Positions 9,343 through 19,066 are shown, counted from the stretch's first letter. The stretch: 64,000 nucleotides of DNA from Collinsella sp. TM09-10AT (GCF_003436275.1 NZ_QSOP01000004.1:78131-142130), one strand, 5' to 3'. A program made the numbers and translations. Notes: generated by a model not told the origin, from the letters alone.

Positions 9343-11010
9343 ATGCCTACTGACATCGAAATCGCACGTTCTGTCACGCCGCTGCCTATTACCGAGGTGG
9401 CCAAGAACGCCGGCGTCGACGTTAAGCACCTTATTCCGTACGGCTTCGACAAGGCTAAGGTCGACTATTCGCTGCTCAACGAGCCGACCGATCACCAGGC
9501 CAAGCTCGTCCTCGTGACCGCTATCAACCCAACGCCTGCGGGCGAGGGCAAGACCACCACGACCATCGGTCTGGCCGATGGCCTGCGTCGTCGCGGCGTC
9601 AAGAGTGCCGTGGCCCTGCGCGAGCCTTCGCTCGGCCCCGTCTTTGGTGTTAAGGGCGGTGCTGCCGGCGGCGGCTGGGCTCAGGTGATCCCCATGGAGG
9701 ATATCAACCTGCACTTTACCGGCGACTTCCATGCCATCGGTGCTGCCAACAACCTGCTGGCCGCCATGCTCGACAACCATATTCAGCAGGGCAACCAGCT
9801 CGGTATCGATGTTAAGCGCATCACCTGGAAGCGCGTCGTCGACATGAACGACCGTCAGCTGCGCCATGTCATCGACGGTATTGGCGGCAAGGCCCAGGGC
9901 GTGCCGCGCGAGGACGGCTTCGATATCACCGTTGCCTCCGAGGTCATGGCAATCCTGTGCCTGTCCACGAGCATCAATGACCTCAAGGAGCGCCTGGGCG
10001 AGATTGTTGTCGGCTACAGCTATGCCGGCGAGCCCGTTCGCGCCCGTGACCTTAAGGCTCAGGGTGCCATGGCGGCCCTGCTCAAGGATGCGCTCAAGCC
10101 CAATCTGGTGCAGACGCTCGAGGGCACGCCCGCGTTTGTCCACGGCGGTCCCTTCGCCAATATTGCCCACGGCTGCAACTCCATCATGGCCACGCGTATG
10201 GCGATGCGCTTTGGCGATGTCGCCATTACCGAGGCCGGCTTCGGTGCCGATCTGGGTGCCGAGAAGTTCCTCGACATCAAGTGCCGCATGACGGGCGTTC
10301 GCCCCAGCGCCGTCGTGGTCGTCGCCACCGCTCGTGCGCTGAAGTACAACGGTGGCGTCGCCAAGGCCGACCTCAACGAGGAGAACCTCGAGGCACTCAA
10401 GGCCGGCATGCCCAACCTGCTGCGTCACGTCGACAACATCCAGAACGTTTATGGTCTGCCCTGCGTAGTCGCCATCAACCGCTTCCCGACGGACACCGAG
10501 GCCGAGCTTGCGCTCATCGAGTCCGAGTGTCAGAAGCTCGGTGTCAACGTTAAGCTTTCCGAGGTCTGGGCCAAGGGCGGCGAGGGCGCGCTCGAGCTTG
10601 CCGATGAGGTCATGCGTCTGATTGAGCAGCCGAGCGAGCTCAAGTTTGCCTATGAGGACGGCGCCGATGTGGCCGACGCTCTTGAGGCCATTGCCACCAA
10701 GGTCTACCGCGCCGACGGCGTTGACTTTACGCCGGCCGCCAAGCGCCAGCTCGCCGAGCTGCGCGAGAACGGCTTTGGCAACCTGCCGGTGTGCGTGGCC
10801 AAGACGCAGTACAGCTTTAGCGACAACGCCAAGGCCCTGGGCGCTCCCGAGAACTTCCGCATCACGGTGCGTGAGCTCAAGGTTTCCGCCGGTGCCCACT
10901 TTGTGGTCGCGCTGACTGGCAGTGTTCTGACCATGCCGGGCCTGCCCAAGGTCCCCGCGGCCGAGAACATCGACGTCGACAACGACGGCAACATTACCGG
11001 CCTGTTCTAA
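9343..11010 (+). CDS. fhs: Formate--tetrahydrofolate ligase
   Basis: This 555-residue enzyme makes 10-formyl-THF from formate, THF and ATP, feeding one-carbon units into purines or, in acetogens, the methyl branch. The P-loop-like [15 protein letters not shown] (about residues 63-77), the [19 protein letters not shown] segment and the C-terminal [11 protein letters not shown] are family signatures. ATG 9343 follows GAAAGGA; an upstream in-frame ATG at 9268 lacks a Shine-Dalgarno. The gene stands alone between ruvB and a terminator. The folate partners FchA and FolD are encoded 10 kb away on the same strand. Confidence 0.97.
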   Translation: MPTDIEIARSVTPLPITEVAKNAGVDVKHLIPYGFDKAKVDYSLLNEPTDHQAKLVLVTAINPTPAGEGKTTTTIGLADGLRRRGVKSAVALREPSLGPVFGVKGGAAGGGWAQVIPMEDINLHFTGDFHAIGAANNLLAAMLDNHIQQGNQLGIDVKRITWKRVVDMNDRQLRHVIDGIGGKAQGVPREDGFDITVASEVMAILCLSTSINDLKERLGEIVVGYSYAGEPVRARDLKAQGAMAALLKDALKPNLVQTLEGTPAFVHGGPFANIAHGCNSIMATRMAMRFGDVAITEAGFGADLGAEKFLDIKCRMTGVRPSAVVVVATARALKYNGGVAKADLNEENLEALKAGMPNLLRHVDNIQNVYGLPCVVAINRFPTDTEAELALIESECQKLGVNVKLSEVWAKGGEGALELADEVMRLIEQPSELKFAYEDGADVADALEAIATKVYRADGVDFTPAAKRQLAELRENGFGNLPVCVAKTQYSFSDNAKALGAPENFRITVRELKVSAGAHFVVALTGSVLTMPGLPKVPAAENIDVDNDGNITGLF

Positions 11011-11037
11011 GTCTGCTGTCCATAGCTGCTAGCCCGC

Positions 11038-11076
11038 CCCGCCGTGCCCGCAAGGCCCGGCGTGGCTTTTTTATCC
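11038..11076 (+). terminator. Rho-independent terminator after fhs
   Basis: A GC-rich stem (GCCGTGCC with GGCCCGGC, loop CGCAA) is followed by GGCTTTTTTAT. It lies 28 bases beyond the fhs stop. Confidence 0.7.
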
Positions 11077-11189
11077 TTAGGCCCGCGCATGTCTTGTAGA
11101 TACCGACGGGCTCTGCCCATCATAGGCTTTTGCGCGGGTAGAATGCATGGATAACTTGAGGCTCACGCGCGACGGAAAGGAATCGTTGC

Positions 11190-12179
11190 ATGGATCAGGA
11201 CAAGACAACCGTGATGGGCGGCTACGGTTCTGCGCAGGCTGGCGATAGCGCCGATGCGACCCGCGTTGTTCCCAACCCCGGTTATACCGACCCCGCCGCG
11301 ACGCAGCCTTCTGCCGAGCCAACCCGGGTTATGGGCTATGGCGACACAGCGCGGGATTCTTATGCTGTATCTTCGCAAGGCCCCTATGGCAACGCAGCTC
11401 CGGACCCGTTTGATTACGCGCCGCAGGATTCTTATGCCGCCTCGACGCCGAATCCCTATGATGACCTGCCGCAAAATCCCATTCCGCAGCCTCAGCAGAC
11501 GACGTATATGCCTCGCACGGCGCAGTCTCGCTACGAGTCGCGCGAGCCGTATCGCGAGTACCCCAAGTCGATTCCGCAATATGGCGAGGACGAGGAGAAG
11601 AAGCCGTCGCGTTCGTCGAGCGTGATCAAGAAGATCCTCATCGTGCTGGCGATCTTCTTTGCGCTGTCGGTTGTGTTTGCCATTGTGTCGGGCATGCTCA
11701 ACAAGCGAGGGAGTTCAACGGCCGATACCGCTGCCGAGCAAACCGAGTCCGCCTCGTCTAGCACCGTCGATCTGAGCGATATCCCGGGGCAGTACTGGTC
11801 CAACGCCAAGAAACTTCTCAAGTCGCGCGGCGCCAATCTTTCGAATGCCGTGGTCCTGACTGATGATGGCTCAACGCCCGTCATCGATGCCAACTGGGTC
11901 GTTACTTCTGCTTACTATAACGACAGCGGCAACCTCGAAATTCAACTCACGCACAAGAATAGCTCGGGCAACTCGCCCGACGGCCAAAGCGGTACCGACA
12001 GCTCGAGTTCCAATACGCTGGAGGACTTGAGCAACAAGGCACAGGAGTTGGGAGACAAGGCGCAAGAGCTGGGCGATACGGCACAAAACCTGGGCGACAC
12101 CGCGCAGAACTTGGGCGACATGGCGACGGGTGCCTGGAATGCACTGCAAAACGGCATCTCGGGCGCGCAGGGAAACTAG
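11190..12179 (+). CDS. Single-pass membrane protein with PASTA-like domain and C-terminal heptad repeats
   Basis: This 329-residue protein is not a recognised named family. Residues 1-145 are Pro/Tyr/Asp-rich and probably cytoplasmic, with Thr-x-Val sites (TTVMGG, DATRVV, EPTRVM). A transmembrane helix follows (about 150-172, KILIVLAIFFALSVVFAIV). The external part has one domain resembling a PASTA repeat (IPGQYWSNAKKLLKSRG, then strands ending LEIQLTHKN). A tail of near-perfect seven-residue repeats (KAQELGD, TAQNLGD, about 278-308) should form an amphipathic helix. The TxV sites look like possible Ser/Thr kinase or FHA-partner sites, which is inference. ATG 11190 has GGAAAGGAA upstream. Its stop overlaps that of the convergent CDF gene. 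Confidence 0.75.
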   Translation: MDQDKTTVMGGYGSAQAGDSADATRVVPNPGYTDPAATQPSAEPTRVMGYGDTARDSYAVSSQGPYGNAAPDPFDYAPQDSYAASTPNPYDDLPQNPIPQPQQTTYMPRTAQSRYESREPYREYPKSIPQYGEDEEKKPSRSSSVIKKILIVLAIFFALSVVFAIVSGMLNKRGSSTADTAAEQTESASSSTVDLSDIPGQYWSNAKKLLKSRGANLSNAVVLTDDGSTPVIDANWVVTSAYYNDSGNLEIQLTHKNSSGNSPDGQSGTDSSSSNTLEDLSNKAQELGDKAQELGDTAQNLGDTAQNLGDMATGAWNALQNGISGAQGN

Positions 12180-13372
12180 CTGTTAAGCGGGCTACAGCTG
12201 TTCAGCCGACGGTCGGGCGAGCTAAAGCCCGAGTCAAACGTAACGACGCATGAGGCATTGGGTCGGCGCTCGTGCACGATGCGCGTGACGAGCTCCAGCA
12301 GCTCCTCGTCGGATATGTCAAAGCCGTCGGGGCGCACCAGGTCAAACGAAACGAACCCGTCGTGCTCGTGCAGGTCGTGGATGGAGAGCGCGGGGTCGAT
12401 CTGCATAACGCCGCGCTTGACCCAGCCGCGCAAATCATCGCCGGTTGTCGCGATGGGGTCGCAGTGCAGCGTGATGCCAATGCCCATCTGGCGCTTGATG
12501 TCGTGCTCGATGGTGTCCAGGATCTCGTGGTGCTCAAATGCGTCGCCCTCGCCGGGCATCTCCACGTGAGCGCTGGCAAACTGACGACCGGGGCCGTAGT
12601 CGTGCACCATCAGGTCGTGTGTGCCCAAGACCTGCGGATAGGACATGATCTTGTCGCGGATTGCCTGGACGAGCTTGGGGTCGGGCGCTTGCCCCAGCAA
12701 CGGGCTGATGGCGTCGCGCACTAGGCCCATGCCGCTGATGCAGATGAAGATGCCCACACCCAGGCCTGCCCAGCCATCGAGGTCAAAGCCGGTCGTCTGC
12801 GAAATAAGCGCCGCCACCAAGACCGAGCCCGAGGTGATGACGTCGTTTTTGGAGTCCTGTGCTGTGGCAATGAGTGTTTCGGAATCGATACGGTTGCCCA
12901 GCGCGCGGTTGAATGCGGCCATCCAGAGCTTAACGAGCATGGATGTAGCCAGTGCCGCAAGGGAAACGAGCGTGTAAGCGGTGGGGGAAGGCTTGATGAT
13001 CTTGGTGACCGACTCGAGGATCAGGTTGATGCCGACGGCGCAAACCAGGACGGCGACAAACAAGCCGGCGAGGTACTCGTAGCGGCCGTGGCCATAGGGG
13101 TGGCCTTCGTCTGCCGGGCGGCTGGCGAGGCGGAACCCGAGCAGGCTCACGATGTTGCTCGAGGCATCGGAGAGGTTGTTGAAAGCGTCGGCGATGAGGG
13201 AGACGGAGCCAGCGAGCAGGCCCGCGATGCCCTTGGCCAGGCACAAGGTGATGTTGAGGCCAATGCAGATGAGGCTTGCGGCGAAGCCCGCGTTGGTGCG
13301 GCGGGAGGTATCGACCGGCTCGCCCTCGCTGCCGGGAACAAGCGTATGTACCAGCCGATTTACAAATAGCAT
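12176..13372 (-). CDS. Cation diffusion facilitator family transporter
   Basis: This 398-residue protein is predicted to export divalent metal (Zn, Fe or Mn) by proton antiport. The CDF signature is clear: SLIADAFNNLSDASSNIVSL carries the first metal-site Asp and Asn residues. GHPYGHGRYEYLAGL marks the following loop and helix, and TAQDSKNDVITS supplies the second His/Asp-type site. Six hydrophobic segments span about residues 25-220, followed by a cytoplasmic domain (HDLMVHDYGPGR, SAHVEM). I chose ATG 13372 (MLFVNRLV) because GAGGA lies upstream; longer in-frame starts lack a Shine-Dalgarno. The stop codon shares a CTAG with the convergent upstream gene. The metal cannot be read from the sequence. 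Confidence 0.93.
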   Translation of the reverse strand: MLFVNRLVHTLVPGSEGEPVDTSRRTNAGFAASLICIGLNITLCLAKGIAGLLAGSVSLIADAFNNLSDASSNIVSLLGFRLASRPADEGHPYGHGRYEYLAGLFVAVLVCAVGINLILESVTKIIKPSPTAYTLVSLAALATSMLVKLWMAAFNRALGNRIDSETLIATAQDSKNDVITSGSVLVAALISQTTGFDLDGWAGLGVGIFICISGMGLVRDAISPLLGQAPDPKLVQAIRDKIMSYPQVLGTHDLMVHDYGPGRQFASAHVEMPGEGDAFEHHEILDTIEHDIKRQMGIGITLHCDPIATTGDDLRGWVKRGVMQIDPALSIHDLHEHDGFVSFDLVRPDGFDISDEELLELVTRIVHERRPNASCVVTFDSGFSSPDRRLNSCSPLNS

Positions 13373-13590
13373 AGCGGTCGTCCTCACAATCATGTTTAAG
13401 GGGATAGTGTAGCTCGCGCGGGGGCGCCGTGCACCGATACTCAGAAAATGCAGCAATAGTCTGCCGGTGCTAACGAGCGAGCCTTCTCGTCTGCCTGGGT
13501 GGTCCATTTTGGGCCACATGGGTATGGGCACGTGCTTACCTGCCCAACATACTTAATGTCGACAGCCCCAGTGCAAAGGAGGACGTATTC

Positions 13591-14928
13591 ATGGACGAGA
13601 TGTTTGCCATTAAATGCCAAAACTGCGGCGGCCCTATGTACTCACACCAGGCTAAACGCAGCTTTGAGTGCGCCTATTGCGGCACGGTCGTTCCGTGGCA
13701 GGCCGATGCGGGGGAGCCCAAGAGCGCCCTGGGCATTCGCCATACGCCACTGACGGTTGTCGATGGGCTGCTTAAGCTCACGCATGTGTCGCAGCTCGAG
13801 CGCCCGGTGGACCCCGACTGGTATTTCTTTAATGAGCACTGGCGCAATCAGTCGGTTCTGGAGCATCTGCTGTGGGAAGACCGCGGCACGGCGCAGGAGT
13901 TCCAAGAAGCCACGCACGTGAGCATTCCCTGCCCCTTCTGCGGCGCGTCCTTTGAGGGCGAGTCAACGCAGCGTGTGTTTGAGTGCCCGTCCTGCGGCAA
14001 CAAGATCGGCATTGCCGACCTGCTCAAGCCCGGTACGTTTAGCAAACGTCTGACCATGGGCGTGGGTGCGGAGTATGTGCCGGAGCAGGGTATTCCCTGC
14101 GAAATCTCACCGCAGCAGGCACGTGCCAACGCGCTGCAGCTGGTGCGCCAGTACCCGGATGCCTTTGCCGGGCACGACGTGGAAGACGCGATCCAAAACG
14201 ACATGATGCTCTTCTATTTCCCCATGGCGCTGGCGGACCTGCGTATGATGGCGAGCTTCCCGGGCAAGGGCCTGAGCAAGGAGACCTTGGTGTACTACGA
14301 GGTACTCGATTGGGCGTATCCGCGGGCAAACTACCTGGACGTTCGTCTTATGGGCATTTTGGAGCCGTGGGACTTTGGCAAGGTGGGGCCGTTCGATCCT
14401 GCCATGCAGGAGGGCGACTTTCGCGTTGTCTCCGTCGATGCATCTACCAAGGACCAGGTGGTCATTGATAAGCTGGCGCTCGACATTGCCGGCAACGATG
14501 CCGAGGCGGTACTGGGGCTCAATAAAAAGAGCATTCGCATGTGGGCGCGCAAGGCCCGCAAGCAAAAGGACGGTCTGGTGATGGTGCCGGTCTACTTTGT
14601 CGATCGTCCGGCGACGGATAGCCGCGACGGCGAGCAGGTGCGCATCGCCGTGAACGGCCAGACGGGCCGCGCGGCCGCGGTGGTGTTTAGCGACAAGCGC
14701 GAGACGCATATCGTGGCGCCGCTCAACCTGAGCCTTCATCTGTCCGGCGAGAGCACCGTGCACGCCACGCCCATCGAGGTCAAATACGTTAAGTCGCCGT
14801 TTCTGTACCAGATCGTGCGCCGTGGAGGCGGCGAGCAACCGCGCCAGGTTGCAGCCGCCGTCGAGGGTTCCTACCGAGAAGAAAAGCCCAAACGCAAGGG
14901 CTTGCTCGCTGCGATCTTTGGGAAGTAG
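13591..14928 (+). CDS. Double zinc-ribbon protein (TFIIB-type ribbons) of unknown function
   Basis: This 445-residue protein has two Cys4 zinc ribbons: C9, C12, C27 and C30 (CQNC...CAYC), and C114, C117, C132 and C135 (CPFC...CPSC). The rest has no motif I recognise, although it includes a mixed alpha/beta region (WAYPRANYLDVRLMG) and a basic tail. It resembles proteins annotated only as TFIIB-type zinc ribbon-containing in Actinobacteria. Many such proteins have a C-terminal membrane or protease part; none is visible here. ATG 13591 has AAAGGAGGA upstream, a strong ribosome site. No operon partner is evident, since the next gene is on the opposite strand. Confidence 0.75.
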   Translation: MDEMFAIKCQNCGGPMYSHQAKRSFECAYCGTVVPWQADAGEPKSALGIRHTPLTVVDGLLKLTHVSQLERPVDPDWYFFNEHWRNQSVLEHLLWEDRGTAQEFQEATHVSIPCPFCGASFEGESTQRVFECPSCGNKIGIADLLKPGTFSKRLTMGVGAEYVPEQGIPCEISPQQARANALQLVRQYPDAFAGHDVEDAIQNDMMLFYFPMALADLRMMASFPGKGLSKETLVYYEVLDWAYPRANYLDVRLMGILEPWDFGKVGPFDPAMQEGDFRVVSVDASTKDQVVIDKLALDIAGNDAEAVLGLNKKSIRMWARKARKQKDGLVMVPVYFVDRPATDSRDGEQVRIAVNGQTGRAAAVVFSDKRETHIVAPLNLSLHLSGESTVHATPIEVKYVKSPFLYQIVRRGGGEQPRQVAAAVEGSYREEKPKRKGLLAAIFGK

Positions 14929-14985
14929 GGAAGCGCAGCGCGGGACGGCTCACAGGCGTGCGGGCGTTTCGGTCGCAACGTGCTG

Positions 14986-16035
14986 CTACCCTTGCGTTTC
15001 GCCATTGGTCGCTTCGTTGATGGCGCGGTACTCGGCACTCAGCTCGCGCGCCAGCTCTTCCTTGCTTGGAAGATACGGCAGGTATTTGGCGGCAAACACT
15101 TGGTCGTTGTCTTCGGGCAGCGTGTACTCGACGATCGAATCGCTTTTGTCCGCGCAGAGCACGATGCCTATGGGCGGATTGTCGCCTTCGTTCATGAGCT
15201 CACGCGTGTAGTAGTTCACATACATTTGCATCTGGCCCAGGTCCTGATGCGTAAGGTCATCGGTCTTAAGGTCGATGAGCACGAAGCAGCGCATCAGATA
15301 GTTGTAAAAAACAAGGTCAATATAGAAATGGCGCCCATCAAAGGTGATGCGCTTTTGGCGCGCCTCGAAAGCGAAGCCACGGCCAAGCTCCAGCAGGAAC
15401 TTCTGAAGATGTGTGATGAGCGCCTGCTCTAGATCGCTCTCGCGAAACGCAGTATCGTCCGAGAAACCTAAAAACTCCAGTACATATGGATCGCGGATGA
15501 TATCCTCGGGGCGACGAGCTGGGGCGCTCTTTTGGATTTCTTGGGTGACAGCCTCCTTGTCTTTGCTGGCAAGTAGGCGCTCGCGGAACATGGTGTTGAT
15601 CTGGCGTTCGAGCTGGCGCGTGCTCCAGCGAGAGTCGGCGCATTCGTTCATGTACCAGGTGCGAGCTTCGGGGTCAGGAATGCGTATTAACCTGCGGTAA
15701 TGTGTCCAGCTCAATTCGGGACGCAGTGAGTCCCGAATTGGAAATGCAAGATAGAACTGACGCATTTTGCGCAGCTCTCTTGCTCCAAAACCTTTACCAA
15801 AATCCTTGGTAAGTCTGATTGCGAGGGCCTTGAGCAGCGCCTCTCCATACTTGGCGCGCTCCTCTCCGCCCTGCTCATCAACTATGCTCTTGCCGATCTC
15901 CCAATACGCCTCAACCATCGCAAAGTTAACGGCGGTATAGGCCTTGTCGCGAGCGGCGTTGAGAATCGAGGAAACCTGCTTGTAAAAACCTTCGGGCACG
16001 ATTGCCGATTCTCCACGGTTTACCAGTTCGCCCAT
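14986..16035 (-). CDS. DUF1016/YhcG family PDDEXK nuclease-domain protein
   Basis: This 349-residue protein has the two-part layout of the family. An N-terminal helical DUF1016_N domain (about 15-160) includes YWEIGKSIVDEQ and LRKMRQFYLAFP. A C-terminal PD-(D/E)XK-like domain (about 185-335) contains FEARQKRITFDGRHFYIDLV and FVLIDLK, whose D and K fit the nuclease core. Such genes often lie beside restriction-modification or other defence genes, but here the gene stands alone between two unrelated genes on the plus strand. Its base composition is somewhat more AT-rich than its neighbours, consistent with recent gain. The start is ATG 16035; GTG 16038 is next to it. Confidence 0.88.
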   Translation of the reverse strand: MGELVNRGESAIVPEGFYKQVSSILNAARDKAYTAVNFAMVEAYWEIGKSIVDEQGGEERAKYGEALLKALAIRLTKDFGKGFGARELRKMRQFYLAFPIRDSLRPELSWTHYRRLIRIPDPEARTWYMNECADSRWSTRQLERQINTMFRERLLASKDKEAVTQEIQKSAPARRPEDIIRDPYVLEFLGFSDDTAFRESDLEQALITHLQKFLLELGRGFAFEARQKRITFDGRHFYIDLVFYNYLMRCFVLIDLKTDDLTHQDLGQMQMYVNYYTRELMNEGDNPPIGIVLCADKSDSIVEYTLPEDNDQVFAAKYLPYLPSKEELARELSAEYRAINEATNGETQG

Positions 16036-16203
16036 CACTGTCGCCCCACTTTCCTCTTGTGGAATGCATCTTTATCGCATCTAGTTTAAAGCCTCGCGCG
16101 GACACGAATTGCTGTGCTGTCTGGCACCTTCGCATGGGAGCCTTGCGGTGACTAAAATGTGACCATAAAGGCAGTTTTAGCGAACCCCACGGGAGTGACA
16201 TGC

Positions 16204-16473
16204 ATGGACAAGAACACGCTGCTATTCCAGGATAAAGGTTCGGGTAGGTTTAAAGACGTCAAGATCTACCCTAACCGTATTGAGGTGCTCAAGAAGGGCA
16301 CGTTTGGTGGCAAGCACACCGAGATTGTTTACCTTAAGGACATCACTGGGGTCAACAGGATCAAGGGTCGCGACGTTTTCCTGCGCAATCGACTGTTAAC
16401 CGCTTGCGTCTTTAGTCTGAGCAGTCGTGCGAAGGCCCAGGAGTTTGTTAACGCGCTGAACATGGTGATGTAG
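16204..16473 (+). CDS. Small PH-like (bacterial pleckstrin homology type) protein
   Basis: An 89-residue cytoplasmic protein with no signal peptide. The pattern of beta strands (FKDVKIYPNRIEVLKKG, then HTEIVYLKDITGVNR) ending in a helix (SRAKAQEFVNALNMV) resembles a single bacterial PH domain of the YdbT/SHOCT-associated type. That is a fold-level guess. The start is ATG 16204, eight bases after GGGAGTGA. It converges with the phospholipase-like gene, and a hairpin terminator lies between them. Confidence 0.7.
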   Translation: MDKNTLLFQDKGSGRFKDVKIYPNRIEVLKKGTFGGKHTEIVYLKDITGVNRIKGRDVFLRNRLLTACVFSLSSRAKAQEFVNALNMVM

Positions 16474-16497
16474 CCCATGGCGGCGTTCGGGCCAAGG

Positions 16498-16540
16498 TAA
16501 AAATCGGGGGCACAGAACGGTGTCCTGCGCCCCCGATTGA
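16498..16540 (-). terminator. Terminator between convergent genes at 16.5 kb
   Basis: AATCGGGGGC pairs with GCCCCCGATT across a 17-base loop. Read on the minus strand the stem is followed by TTTTT, so it suits the phospholipase-like gene best and may also stop the plus-strand gene. Confidence 0.7.
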
Positions 16541-16567
16541 GTCGATGTGTCTAAAAGGCGGGCTTGC

Positions 16568-19066
16568 CTACTCGCTGTCGTCCCCAGCGTTGTCGCGGTC
16601 ACTGGCAAGCATTGCTGCACCTGCGACCGTTGTCGCCACGGCGGCGGCAGCGAGCCCGGCGGCAACGCCAGAGCTGTCGCCCGTGTCGGCGAGCTTTCCG
16701 CCCGAGCCCTTGCCCTGGCCTCTCTTGTTGCTCTTGCCGTTCTTGTCGGCGCCGCCTGCGTTGGAACCCGTGTCGCTGCCGGTGCCGCCCGCACTGCCCG
16801 AGGCCGCTACGGTAAAGCTTGCGGCTCCGTCGCTGGCGAGCGTGTAGTTCTGCGCCGCGTCGCCCAAGAGACCGTTCACGCGCACCCAGTACGTTCCTGC
16901 GGCAAATGTTTCGCCCTCGGCCATTGCCGTGCCCGGAGCGCCGTCCGCGTCGTGCACAAACTCGAGCTGGGCCGTGCAGGCATCGGTTTCGAGCTTGCCC
17001 TCGAGTGATGCCGCAATCTTGGCGCGCACGTCTTCGCCGGCCTTAAGGCCTTCGAGTCCCTCAAAATGGGGCGTCAGCGCGCGTGGATCGATATCGATGG
17101 GCACAGAGCCCTGCAGCCCCGTAACGGTCTCGTTGCCCAGGGCGTCGACATCCACGTATTCAATGGCAAACGCATGGCCCGAAGCTGTCGCGTTGAGCGC
17201 GTTGCTGCTGTCAGCAAGGCGGAAATGACCCTCGCCAACGGTCTTGCCATCCTGGAATGAGGCATCGCTCAGCGAGTCGCCGTACGTCATGCGCATGCGG
17301 GTCGGGAGATAGTACGGGAGATAGTACGAAGCCGTCTGCTTGTGCTCCGTATCGTAATTGCGCTGGTAGATGCTCCGGGCCAGCGCCGCATCAACAAAGT
17401 CGGATGCGATGATGCCAATGTGCTTGAGGTAATCTGACTTTGTATCCTCGGTGCCGCTGGGGTTGATGTACGGGCTCTTATACGGATGCTCGTTGACTAC
17501 TCGTGCCGAGGTAAAAGGATTGCCCCCGTGCGACAAGCCCGTGCAGCTGGTGTAGTTGATAGACCAGCAGCGCTCCAGGACTTGCTCCTTGGCCCCGTTA
17601 TCGTCCTCGACATCTACCTCGTTGCGCGTGCGCCCGGTCGTTTCCTTCAGCGCATTATCGATCCAGCTGAGCTTGTCGGTTCCCGTGAGTTTGTACTTGT
17701 CCTGGGCGTATACCTTGGTGCAACAGGGCTCTTTGTCGCCTGTTTCCCCCGCGGCTTCAAAGCCCCGCGCGTCTTGGACGAGACACATAGTGGCGCTGTC
17801 GGAGTGAGCCTTGATCTTGTCATCCCATTCGGTAAGGTCGAGGCCCCACGTGTGGCCGCTTACACTGTTGCCGGCGAGCCTAAATCGACGCAGCAGAACG
17901 ATCTTTCCGCGCACCTCGTGTAGCGCGGGGATTCGGCTCGACGTATAGAACAGTTTGGGGTTGTCGTCCAAAACCTTGGCGAAAGCCGTCGTAACACTTT
18001 CGTCGGTAGCCTCGTCGTTGCCTCGTGATACAAGCATGATGAGCGCTTCTGTCGGGTTTTCGTTCAAAAACGTTTTGAAGTAGCCTATGACATCGGAAAG
18101 ATGCATAAAGTACGCGTCTTTTTTGAGCAGGTAGTAATCCCCGTGGTCGATACCGGGGTCGTCGCCCTTTCCGAGCCGGATATCAAAATAGCGAATGCCT
18201 TCGAGCAACTGCGTGGGAATGTAATCCTGCTGGCATTTTACTTGCGAGGATTGGGGCTCAGTGTCGTTGTCCACGCTGCAGGTGCCCGAATCGTGCGTAC
18301 CCGGGATGCTCAGCTCGTCGAGGAACTTGTTGTCGTCGACGTATTTCATCCAACATGGCCCATCGACGTAGCTGCTGTACGTGATCCAGTCGAGGCTGCT
18401 AACCGTGGCATCGTTCTTTTTCATGTCGTAACCGATAAGTTCGAGCTCCCACGGAATGCTCTTACTCTTATGGCAGATCTTATTGTTGTCCTGGTCTTCG
18501 CCGTTCGATTCTATTGCCAGGTACTTAATGTCTTTTTTCTCGGTTTCTTTCTCGACCGTGCGGTCTCGGATGATATAGGTTCCGTTTGATTGACGCTCGA
18601 ACGCAAAAGCGCGGCTGGGCTTGTTGTCATACTCGCCGCCCCATACGTGGATGACCTTTCCATCTTTGTCAGAGTCGTCGTCGACCGACCAAATGCTGTA
18701 GCCCGTCTTTTTATGCTCTTCGAAATTGAGCAAGGTGCGGATAGCATACCAGTTTGTATCGTCATTCTTGGTCGTTACGTTCTCAAGGATGAGCTTGCTG
18801 GACGTGCCGTCGTTAAACAGGTGGCAGACGTTGCCGCGAACGTTGCCGTCTTGGTTGACGCTCGCGGTGCGAAAATAGCCCGCGGGGCGAAGGCGAATGA
18901 CGAAATTGTCGAGGCTGACTGACGCTGTGGCAGCGTCTTCTGCAAATGCCGCGCGCACGGGAAGGCCCAATCCCGCGGTTTCGGGCAGGCTTACAAATGG
19001 CGACAATGCTGCGAGTCCTAGGCCCAACGTGAATGCTCGACGGCTGATGGCGTGGTGTTCGGTCAT
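16568..19066 (-). CDS. Tat-exported phosphatidylinositol-phospholipase C-like protein with wall-sorting tail
   Basis: This 832-residue secreted protein has a twin-arginine signal (SRRAFTLGLGLAAL) with likely cleavage after PVRAAFA. The central PI-PLC X-like domain (about residues 240-400) has the catalytic-His motif SIPGTHDSG (about 258), RYFDIRLG, and a second His in AYFMHLSD (about 322). The region before it (about 45-230) may be a ricin-like or lectin-like ligand domain. The C-terminal ~230 residues contain a beta domain, a Gly/Ser/Lys linker, the sorting-like motif KLADTG, a hydrophobic helix and an acidic end. The motif departs from LPXTG, and the tail after the helix is acidic, not basic. 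The start ATG 19066 follows GGAGGAG. The substrate may be PI or a GPI-like lipid; this is inferred from the fold only. Confidence 0.88.
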   Translation of the reverse strand: MTEHHAISRRAFTLGLGLAALSPFVSLPETAGLGLPVRAAFAEDAATASVSLDNFVIRLRPAGYFRTASVNQDGNVRGNVCHLFNDGTSSKLILENVTTKNDDTNWYAIRTLLNFEEHKKTGYSIWSVDDDSDKDGKVIHVWGGEYDNKPSRAFAFERQSNGTYIIRDRTVEKETEKKDIKYLAIESNGEDQDNNKICHKSKSIPWELELIGYDMKKNDATVSSLDWITYSSYVDGPCWMKYVDDNKFLDELSIPGTHDSGTCSVDNDTEPQSSQVKCQQDYIPTQLLEGIRYFDIRLGKGDDPGIDHGDYYLLKKDAYFMHLSDVIGYFKTFLNENPTEALIMLVSRGNDEATDESVTTAFAKVLDDNPKLFYTSSRIPALHEVRGKIVLLRRFRLAGNSVSGHTWGLDLTEWDDKIKAHSDSATMCLVQDARGFEAAGETGDKEPCCTKVYAQDKYKLTGTDKLSWIDNALKETTGRTRNEVDVEDDNGAKEQVLERCWSINYTSCTGLSHGGNPFTSARVVNEHPYKSPYINPSGTEDTKSDYLKHIGIIASDFVDAALARSIYQRNYDTEHKQTASYYLPYYLPTRMRMTYGDSLSDASFQDGKTVGEGHFRLADSSNALNATASGHAFAIEYVDVDALGNETVTGLQGSVPIDIDPRALTPHFEGLEGLKAGEDVRAKIAASLEGKLETDACTAQLEFVHDADGAPGTAMAEGETFAAGTYWVRVNGLLGDAAQNYTLASDGAASFTVAASGSAGGTGSDTGSNAGGADKNGKSNKRGQGKGSGGKLADTGDSSGVAAGLAAAAVATTVAGAAMLASDRDNAGDDSE

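Noticed and set aside
12030-12125. Short tandem repeat resembling a minisatellite
   Set aside because: It encodes seven-residue helical repeats in frame, so it is a protein feature.
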